Position numbers and translations under genes: made by a program. Below are positions 19,302 through 26,430 of a stretch of 64,000 nucleotides of DNA, piece after piece (position 1 is the stretch's first letter; the number at the start of each line of letters is the position of its first letter). The notes beneath the pieces were generated by a model. It saw only the letters and a list, made by a program, of their open reading frames with translations. It was not told the origin of the DNA and did not search any database. The DNA is from Corynebacterium gottingense (GTDB lineage Bacteria > Actinomycetota > Actinomycetes > Mycobacteriales > Mycobacteriaceae). The stretch covers positions 104,414 to 168,413 of the forward strand of contig NZ_RDRE01000005.1 in NCBI RefSeq assembly GCF_003693265.1, written 5' to 3'.

Positions 19302-19979
19302 CTACCCAGCGGCCTCCACCGTCGCGTCGTCCACCACGCCCACAAACTGCCACCCAACCACCGCGTTGCGTACCGCCGCGGCGAGTGGGTTCACCGGCTG
19401 GATGCAAGAGATGGTGAGGAGGCGACCGGGCATGGGCTCGGTGCCCCACACGGAGGCGTCGTCAGCCAGCCCCTCCTTCTCCGGGTTGTGCATGTCCGTC
19501 GCGCGGTACTCCAACCACTTGCCCGCCGCGCGCGAGTCCTGCGTGCGCAGGTAAAGCGTGTCCCCCTCGCGCACGTTGTGCGCATTCGCGCGCGCGTCGT
19601 ACAGCCCGTCAAACACACCGTGCACCGCCGCGCCAGTATGCCCCGCCACCACGACAAGGTCGCCAGCACCCGGGCCCGGCAGCTGGTACGGCTTCCCCTC
19701 CGCCGTGTACGCGCACGCCTTGCCCATCGACGCCGGATTGATCGCACCGTCCTTCACCCGGCAATCCCCCTCCTCAAACTCGGCGCGCAAGCCTATCTGC
19801 GGCACCACGATCTCCACCGGCCGCGACTGCCCAATCGGGCCCGCCTCACCCGGCTCCCCTCCCGCACACCGGCTCAGCAGCGCCACCGGCAGCGCTAACA
19901 CCGCCACCAGCATCGCAAGCACCATCGCGCGCCGCACCCAATACACCCACTGCGGGCGACGCGGTCTCCGGGATCCCAT
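19302..19979 (-). CDS. Sortase, class F-like
   Basis: A 225-residue transpeptidase with one N-terminal membrane segment (residues about 17-36). Catalytic residues are H114 (VAGHTGA), C192 (LLTISCIQP) and R204 (AAVRNAVV). Length and single N-terminal anchor fit class E/F; lack of a lid motif and C-terminal helix excludes class C. I favour class F. ATG 19979 has no ribosome binding site, and TATACG on the minus strand at 19990-19995 would give an almost leaderless transcript. It is divergent from the rhodanese gene and upstream of the AAETG protein on the same strand. Confidence 0.85.
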   Translation of the reverse strand: MGSRRPRRPQWVYWVRRAMVLAMLVAVLALPVALLSRCAGGEPGEAGPIGQSRPVEIVVPQIGLRAEFEEGDCRVKDGAINPASMGKACAYTAEGKPYQLPGPGAGDLVVVAGHTGAAVHGVFDGLYDARANAHNVREGDTLYLRTQDSRAAGKWLEYRATDMHNPEKEGLADDASVWGTEPMPGRLLTISCIQPVNPLAAAVRNAVVGWQFVGVVDDATVEAAG

Positions 19980-19987
19980 GGCGCAAT

Positions 19988-19999
19988 AGCGTATAGGAT
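19988..19999. promoter_or_regulatory. Overlapping divergent -10 elements (sortase / rhodanese)
   Basis: TAGGAT (19994-19999, plus) places a start site at or next to the rhodanese ATG 20007. On the minus strand TATACG (19995-19990) does the same for the sortase ATG 19979. The two elements overlap. Confidence 0.55.
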
Positions 20000-20006
20000 C
20001 GGCCCC

Positions 20007-20300
20007 ATGAAAACAGTCAATGTCACAGAAGTACCGCAGGGAGCACAGCTTATCGACGTCCGCGAGCCCGACGAGTTCGCCATCGCCCACGCCGCGGGCG
20101 CCGTCAATCTTCCCCTGTCCAACTTTGTCGGCCTAGCAGACAAGATCGACCCGGACCAGGACATCTACGTCATCTGCAAGTCCGGCGGCCGCTCAGCCCA
20201 CGCCGCCGAGTACCTGGAGCAGGCCCGCGGTTGGGACAACGTCATCAACGTCGCCGGTGGCACAGGCGCCTGGCTCGCCGCCGACCTCCCCACGGAATAG
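20007..20300 (+). CDS. Single-domain rhodanese-like sulfurtransferase
   Basis: A 97-residue cytosolic rhodanese domain with CDC25-like order: QLIDVREPDEF, then the active-site loop CKSGGRSAHA carrying the catalytic cysteine, and a C-terminal GGTGAW motif. Such proteins move sulfane sulfur to acceptors such as cyanide or thiols; the physiological partner is unknown. ATG 20007 lacks a ribosome binding site and is probably leaderless. A terminator follows, so it is likely monocistronic. Confidence 0.92.
   Translation: MKTVNVTEVPQGAQLIDVREPDEFAIAHAAGAVNLPLSNFVGLADKIDPDQDIYVICKSGGRSAHAAEYLEQARGWDNVINVAGGTGAWLAADLPTE
20048..20058 (+). repeat. Interspersed motif, 11-base core
   Basis: GCTTATCGACG on the plus strand, read Leu-Ile-Asp in the conserved LIDVRE of the rhodanese. 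Here the protein family itself favours LID, so this copy is the weakest evidence for the motif. Confidence 0.6.
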
Positions 20301-20304
20301 CCGC

Positions 20305-20343
20305 CTGCCCCGGCAAAACGCACCGCCCGGCGGGGGCAGTTTT
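20305..20343 (+). terminator. Terminator of the rhodanese gene
   Basis: CTGCCCC (20305-20311) pairs with GGGGCAG (20333-20339), followed by TTTT. Confidence 0.75.
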
Positions 20344-20354
20344 CCGCGCAACTG

Positions 20355-20369
20355 TAATTGATTGAATTA
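20355..20369. promoter_or_regulatory. Putative MarR-family operator
   Basis: TAATTGATTGAATTA is an inverted repeat (TAATT, 5-base spacer, AATTA) just upstream of a -10 TATGAT at 20382-20387. Position suggests autoregulation by the MarR-type gene downstream. Confidence 0.5.
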
Positions 20370-20393
20370 GCCAACTAACCGTATGATGTGGGC

Positions 20394-20837
20394 ATGGCAA
20401 CGCACGACGAGCTCCCCAATGCACTCACCAAGTCCCCGTCCTTCCAGATCGAGCGGGTCCGCCGCCACACCAAGGAAGAGGTGGAGCGCACCCTGTTCAA
20501 GCACGACGTGAGCATGCGCGGCTTTTGGGTACTCACCTGCGTTGACAACACTGCACTGTCGCAGTCGCAGCTGTCCAGCCTGCTGGCTGTCGACGCCTCC
20601 GACATGGTCCGCCTCGTCGATTCGCTGGAGAACCTGGGCTGGGTCAAGCGCGACCGCGACCCGAAGGACCGGCGCCGCCAGATCGTCACCGCGACCAAGA
20701 AAGGCTCCAAGGCGTTGGGGACGCTCGCCGAGGAGGTCGCCGATGCCGAGGACCGCGCCCTCGACGCGTCCAGCGCCAAGCAGCTCAAGAGCCTGAAGAA
20801 GCTGTCGAAGGCGATTCTGCAGGACGAGGACCAGTAG
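20394..20837 (+). CDS. MarR-family transcriptional regulator
   Basis: A 147-residue winged-helix regulator. The recognition region LSSLLAVDASDMVRLVDSLE and the wing VKRDRDPKDRRRQIVTATKKG are typical of MarR. Such proteins are dimers that repress nearby genes until a phenolic ligand or oxidant binds. I chose ATG 20394 because TATGAT at 20382-20387 puts the transcript start there (leaderless); GTG 20388 is alternative. No obvious target gene lies beside it: the gene downstream is convergent, so it may act on itself or elsewhere. Confidence 0.9.
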   Translation: MATHDELPNALTKSPSFQIERVRRHTKEEVERTLFKHDVSMRGFWVLTCVDNTALSQSQLSSLLAVDASDMVRLVDSLENLGWVKRDRDPKDRRRQIVTATKKGSKALGTLAEEVADAEDRALDASSAKQLKSLKKLSKAILQDEDQ

Positions 20838-20838
20838 G

Positions 20839-20851
20839 GGCGTCGATAAGC
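20839..20851 (-). repeat. Interspersed motif, 13-base copy, intergenic
   Basis: GCTTATCGACGCC on the minus strand, beginning one base after the marR stop codon and ending just before the shared terminator hairpin. Confidence 0.85.
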
Positions 20852-20880
20852 GAAAAGCCCGGCCCCCGTGGGGACCGGGC
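20852..20880. terminator. Bidirectional terminator between marR-type gene and ppk2
   Basis: GCCCGG and GGGG arms at 20857-20880 form a stem with one interior mismatch; on the minus strand CTTTTC follows, so it serves the convergent ppk2 gene best. Confidence 0.75.
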
Positions 20881-20894
20881 AATGAGGCGCGAGC

Positions 20895-21794
20895 TTAGTC
20901 GCCGATCTGGTCGCGGCCGCGCTTGACAATCAGCGGGTCCGGCTCGCCGACGAGCTCGTGGTCCTTGTTCGTGTACTCAAACTTGGACAGGATGTAGCGC
21001 ATCGCGTTGAGGCGGGCGCGCTTCTTGTCGTTGGACTTGATGGTCACCCACGGGGACTCGTCTGTATCGGTGTAGCGGAACTGCTCCTCCTTGGCGCGGG
21101 TGTAGTCGTCCCACTTGTCCAGCGAGGCCAGGTCCATCGGGGACAGCTTCCATTGGCGGACCGGGTCCACCTGGCGGATGGCAAAGCGGGTGCGCTGCTC
21201 GCGCTGGGTCACGGAGAACCAGAACTTGGTCAGCGAGATGCCGGAGCCCAAGATCATGTTCTCCAGCATCGGTACCTCGCGAAGGAACTCCGCGTGCTGC
21301 GACTCGGTGCAGAAGCCCATGACGCGCTCGACGCCCGAGCGGTTGTACCAAGAGCGGTCAAAGAACACGATCTCGCCCGCCGACGGGAAGTGCTCAATGT
21401 AGCGCTGGAAGTACCACGAGGTGGACTCGCGCGGGCTGGGCTTCTCCAGCGCAACCGTACGGGCACCACGCGGGTTGAGGTGCTCGTTGAAGCGCTTAAT
21501 GGTGCCGCCCTTGCCGGCGGCGTCGCGCCCCTCGAAAAGGATGATGTGGCGCTGGCCCGTGTCCTTGGTCCAGTTCTGCCACTTCAGCAGCTCGATCTGC
21601 AGCGCGCGCTTTTCCTTCTCGTACTCCGCGCGGCTCAGGCGCTCGTCGTACGGGTAATTCTCACGCCAGGTCTGAATCGGCGTGCCGTCCGGCATCATGA
21701 GCACCGGATCGTCTTCATCAGTATCGTCAACAACCCAGCCCTCGACCTCTGCCAGGTCGATCAAAGGGAGTTCATCATCCTTGTGGTCAGCCAT
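20895..21794 (-). CDS. ppk2: Polyphosphate kinase 2
   Basis: Cytosolic enzyme making polyphosphate from GTP or ATP, or the reverse. The core has Walker A-like FEGRDAAGKGGTIKRF, the ARTVALEKPSPRE segment, Walker B-like FFDRSWYNRSGVERVMGF, and lid motif KFWFSVTQREQRTRF. The position beside porA/porH and groEL matches C. glutamicum ppk2B. I start at ATG 21794 (MADHKDDELPL), giving 299 residues, the usual size. The frame is open much further upstream, through a Pro/Ala/Lys-rich stretch to about 22150 where the porin terminator sits, so an unusual extended N-terminus is possible. Confidence 0.93.
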   Translation of the reverse strand: MADHKDDELPLIDLAEVEGWVVDDTDEDDPVLMMPDGTPIQTWRENYPYDERLSRAEYEKEKRALQIELLKWQNWTKDTGQRHIILFEGRDAAGKGGTIKRFNEHLNPRGARTVALEKPSPRESTSWYFQRYIEHFPSAGEIVFFDRSWYNRSGVERVMGFCTESQHAEFLREVPMLENMILGSGISLTKFWFSVTQREQRTRFAIRQVDPVRQWKLSPMDLASLDKWDDYTRAKEEQFRYTDTDESPWVTIKSNDKKRARLNAMRYILSKFEYTNKDHELVGEPDPLIVKRGRDQIGD

Positions 21795-22147
21795 GTCCTT
21801 AAGTTTACCGCCCGTCTGGGGTTTGTGTTCGATGGAAGATTGAGAGGTGGAATCGGAAGTCAGTTTCGCCGGGGTGTCCGCCTGGTGTGCGTTGTAGGCC
21901 TTCGCCGCGGGCTTTGCATCCGGGGCCTTCTCCGTCGATTCCGGCACCGGAGCGACCAGCTTCTCCTCGGATGCGAGTGCACTGGGATCCTTGGCCGGCT
22001 GAGTTGCTTCCGGCTTCGGCTTTGAGGTCTTGGCCCACCCAGCCGCCGGGCGATTCGCCTCTGCGCGGGGAGCCTCAGCACGGGGAGCCTCCAGCTCAAG
22101 CTGCGCTTCGCCGGTTCCGCGCACGCGACCAAAGAGACGCCTTAAAC

Positions 22148-22176
22148 GCAAAACAACCCCGCGCAGCGGCGGGGTT
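22148..22176 (-). terminator. Terminator of the porin genes
   Basis: AACCCCGC (minus strand, 22176-22169) pairs with GCGGGGTT (22162-22155), followed by GTTTTGCG, 16 bases after the porA-like stop. Confidence 0.85.
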
Positions 22177-22191
22177 GTAAGGCGGTTTGTC

Positions 22192-22320
22192 TTACGCGAC
22201 AAGGCCGATCAGCTCGCCCAGGTTGCCAGCCGCCTTAGCAACTGCGCCCAGGATGCCGAGCAGTGCGCCTGCAACGTGTGCGTCAGAGGACAGAAATGCC
22301 CAGTTCTGAAGTGCTTCCAT
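22192..22320 (-). CDS. porA: PorA-like outer-membrane channel peptide (42 residues)
   Basis: MEALQNWAFLSSDAHVAGAL begins a 42-residue peptide without signal peptide, ending AGNLGELIGLVA. That ending resembles C. glutamicum PorA (about 45 residues, ...DLIGLLG), and gene position between porH and ppk2 is identical. PorA and PorH together form the cation-selective channel in the mycolic-acid outer membrane, and both can carry mycolic acid esters. ATG 22320 follows AAAAGGAGA. The gene is too short for usual length cut-offs and easily missed. No cysteine. Identity rests on size, ending and context, as overall sequence is divergent. Confidence 0.8.
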   Translation of the reverse strand: MEALQNWAFLSSDAHVAGALLGILGAVAKAAGNLGELIGLVA

Positions 22321-22412
22321 GATGTTCTCCTTTTAACGAGTGACCCTATCCAAGGCCAATGAGGTGAGTGTTGAAGTTTGCGCGTTGCCGAAAGTGGACG
22401 CGCGAGAGACGA

Positions 22413-22571
22413 CTACTTGGAGGCAGTGTCGTTCGGGAGCTCCTTGGCAGCGGTGCCCAGGGAGCCGAAGCGGATCAGGATGTCCGGAATGCCGCGGAAC
22501 AGCTCGACGAAGTTCTTACCAAACTTGCCGAAGTCCTTCAGCATGTCAGCGATGGTAGAGAGGTCACCCAT
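22413..22571 (-). CDS. porH: PorH-like outer-membrane channel peptide (52 residues)
   Basis: MGDLSTIADMLKDFGKFGKN begins an acidic amphipathic 52-residue peptide with no signal peptide (...GIPDILIRFGSLGTAAKELP). C. glutamicum PorH is 57 residues, starts MDLS, and has the same alternating hydrophobic, Gly-rich pattern. It lies upstream of porA, with 92 bases between, the expected order groEL-porH-porA. Ribosome binding site is AAGGGG before ATG 22571. Serines could be mycoloylation sites. Partner of PorA in the outer membrane channel. Confidence 0.8.
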   Translation of the reverse strand: MGDLSTIADMLKDFGKFGKNFVELFRGIPDILIRFGSLGTAAKELPNDTASK

Positions 22572-22945
22572 TGTTTTCCCCTTACGTGTAGGTGCCAGAG
22601 TGTCTGGCTCTAGATTGACAGTGTCCTGACACCCTCCATGGGGCATCACACGAAATATTCTGCCACAGCATTGTGAGCTCGCAAGTGTTCCGGCGAAACT
22701 TTTTCCCCGCCAAAGTCGGCCCCATTTGAGAGTTCGTTCACCCAAACGCAACCTTTTTCCAAGGTTCACCGCCAACCTGCGCCGTTACAGCTTTGTTATG
22801 ATGCTACAAAGTTAACTGTCTCTTAACTCCGGCGGGGCGGCGTAACGGGGGTTGCGGTGGTGTCGATAAGCAATGCCCCCCCACATGGCCGGACATTTCC
22901 CCACATACGGGGGTATACGGGCTGGAAGGGGGCCGAGGGAGACAG
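22572..22945 (-). promoter_or_regulatory. Upstream region of porH-porA
   Basis: About 375 bases without a gene. Around 22795-22820 the minus strand has AT-rich -10 candidates (CATAAC, TAGCAT), which would give a leader of more than 200 bases before porH. Near 22861-22873 is a one-mismatch copy of the interspersed motif (TGTCGATAAGCAA), and at 22901-22914 a short C-rich/G-rich hairpin. Confidence 0.45.
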
Positions 22946-22983
22946 CAAAACGCCCCAAGCAGCGCGGGGCTACTCGGGGCGTT
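22946..22983 (-). terminator. groEL terminator
   Basis: AACGCCCC (minus strand, 22983-22976) pairs with GGGGCGTT (22956-22949), with further pairing inside and a TTTTG tail. Confidence 0.85.
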
Positions 22984-22999
22984 TCGGACGCAAACGGGC

Positions 23000-24691
<1,692 letters not shown>

Positions 24692-24743
24692 TCAAGCAGG
24701 CGCCCGCGACGGCACGGCTGCTGAGTGGTGCAGCCTCACCCGC

Positions 24744-24770
24744 TTAGCACTTGGCGTCTCCGAGTGCTAG
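24744..24770. promoter_or_regulatory. CIRCE operator 1 (HrcA site)
   Basis: TTAGCACTT, nine bases, GAGTGCTAG: one change on each arm from the consensus TTAGCACTC-N9-GAGTGCTAA. Confidence 0.93.
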
Positions 24771-24779
24771 GACCCATTT

Positions 24780-24806
24780 TTAGCACTCACCCCCAGCGAG
24801 TGCAAG
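24780..24806. promoter_or_regulatory. CIRCE operator 2 (HrcA site)
   Basis: TTAGCACTC, nine bases, GAGTGCAAG: perfect left arm, two changes on the right. Nine bases separate it from operator 1, so repression may be cooperative. A motif variant TTGCCTATCGACGCC begins seven bases further on (24813). Confidence 0.9.
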
Positions 24807-24857
24807 CACCATTTGCCTATCGACGCCCACCGTTTCCCCAATGGTAGCGTCGCCCCC

Positions 24858-26195
24858 ATGAGTGAATTCACACCGGACCGCACACGCATCTTCGCCGACC
24901 TGGCCAAACTGGTCTCTTTTAACTCCCCGCACTCCACGCCTGAGCTGGCCGACCAGCACGAGGCCGCCTGCGCCTGGACCGTCTCTGCCCTCGAGGGCCT
25001 GGGCCTGACCGTGACCCGCCACGCCACCGTGGACAACGCGGACACCATCGTCGCCGTCAAGGAGCCGGTGGGCGACGCCCCGACCGTCCTCCTCTACTCC
25101 CACTACGACGTCGTCCCTGCGGGCGACCCGTCCGTGTGGACCAATGACCCGTTCGAGCTCACCGAGCGCGACGGCCGCTGGTACGGCCGCGGCGCCGCCG
25201 ACTGCAAGGGCAACCTGGCCATGCACCTCGAGGCGCTGCGCCTGGTCGAGGCCACCGGCGGCACCGACCTGGGCCTCAAGGTCGTCGTCGAGGGCTCCGA
25301 GGAGCTCGGCGGCGACGACGGCCTGGGCAAGCTCATCGAGGCTGAGCCGGAGATCTTCCGCGCCGACGCCATCCTCATCGCCGATTCCGGCAACGCCGCC
25401 GTGGGCGAGCCCACCCTGACCACCTCCCTGCGCGGCGGCGCCCAGGTGAAGGTCACCGTGGAAACCCTCGAGGGCGCGATCCACTCCGGCAGCTTCGGCG
25501 GCGCCGCCCCCGACGCGGCCCACGCCCTGATCCGCATCGCCGATTCGCTGTTCGACGAGCACGGGCGCACCACCATCGACGGCGTCGACACCACCGCCAA
25601 GTGGACCGGCGACGCCTACGAGCGCGACACCTTCCGCACCGACGCCGGCGTCCTCGACGGCGTCCAGCTCCTCGGCACCGTCGACGACGACCCCGCCGAC
25701 ATGTGCTGGGCGCGCCCGGCCGTCACCATGATCGGCTTTACCTCCACCCCGGTCGCTGAAGCGGTCAACGCGGTGAACCCGCGCGCCGAGGCCCAGTTCA
25801 ACCTGCGCGTCCCGGCCGGTCAAGACGCCGCCGAGATCGCGCAGAAGATGGAGGAGCACATCAAGGCCCACACCCCCTGGGGTGCCAAGGTGACCGTGGA
25901 AATCAGCGGCGTCAACGCTCCGTTTGCCACCGACCCGGAGCGCCCCGCCGCCGCGAAGCTCGGCGAGTGCCTGCGCGAGGCGTACGGCACCGACAAGCTC
26001 ACCCTCATCGGTTCGGGCGGCTCCATCCCGCTGACCAACACGCTGCAGGAGCAGTTCCCGGATGCTGAGATCGCCCTCTACGGCGTTGAGGAACCCGCCT
26101 GCGGCATCCACGGCGTGGACGAGTCCGTCGACCCGACCGAGATCGAGCGCATCGCCGTCGCTGAGGCCAGCTTCCTCCGCCAGTACGGCAAGTAA
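24858..26195 (+). CDS. M20 family metallopeptidase (dipeptidase)
   Basis: Cytosolic di-zinc dipeptidase of 445 residues. Metal-binding motifs are YSHYDVVPAG (His, Asp), GRGAADCKGN (bridging Asp) and EGSEELGG (catalytic Glu then metal Glu), with a lid dimerisation domain between about residues 195 and 340 (GGAQVKVTVETLEGAIHSG). The start ATG 24858 has no ribosome binding site; TAGCGT at 24845-24850 suggests a leaderless transcript. Divergent from groEL across the CIRCE region. Exact substrate cannot be told. Confidence 0.93.
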   Translation: MSEFTPDRTRIFADLAKLVSFNSPHSTPELADQHEAACAWTVSALEGLGLTVTRHATVDNADTIVAVKEPVGDAPTVLLYSHYDVVPAGDPSVWTNDPFELTERDGRWYGRGAADCKGNLAMHLEALRLVEATGGTDLGLKVVVEGSEELGGDDGLGKLIEAEPEIFRADAILIADSGNAAVGEPTLTTSLRGGAQVKVTVETLEGAIHSGSFGGAAPDAAHALIRIADSLFDEHGRTTIDGVDTTAKWTGDAYERDTFRTDAGVLDGVQLLGTVDDDPADMCWARPAVTMIGFTSTPVAEAVNAVNPRAEAQFNLRVPAGQDAAEIAQKMEEHIKAHTPWGAKVTVEISGVNAPFATDPERPAAAKLGECLREAYGTDKLTLIGSGGSIPLTNTLQEQFPDAEIALYGVEEPACGIHGVDESVDPTEIERIAVAEASFLRQYGK

Positions 26196-26249
26196 GCCAC
26201 CCTCAGCCACTCAGGGCGCGGTCACGATGCGGCCACAATTCGGTAGCGA

Positions 26250-26430
26250 AATAGTTATCTAATCGGTACAGTTGGACGCATTGGCCGCGCCTATTCTTTT
26301 CGACGCGCCCCACGCTCTCGCACGAGTTTCCAATTCATGGCCGCTCTGTGCCTCCTTGGGCCGCTTTGTTGGGCTTGTTGGGCTCGGTAAGAGAACTCGA
26401 TCCGTACATGCCCGAGGAGGGGTCCGCACT
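26250..26430 (+). promoter_or_regulatory. Promoter and long leader of the mrp operon
   Basis: TATCTAAT near 26256-26263 is a plausible -10 element, which leaves about 160 bases of leader before the chosen mrpA start. A ribosome binding site AGGAGG sits at 26415-26420. The leader contains short G/C stems but no riboswitch class I can identify. Confidence 0.45.

Noticed and set aside
22861..22930. 6C-type small RNA downstream of groEL
   Set aside because: There are C-rich stretches and one hairpin, but not the paired C-rich loops and flanking stem of 6C RNA, and no clear promoter.
26272..26430. Longer mrpA N-terminus from TTG 26272
   Set aside because: It lacks a ribosome binding site, encodes a non-membrane stretch, and overlaps the probable promoter and leader.
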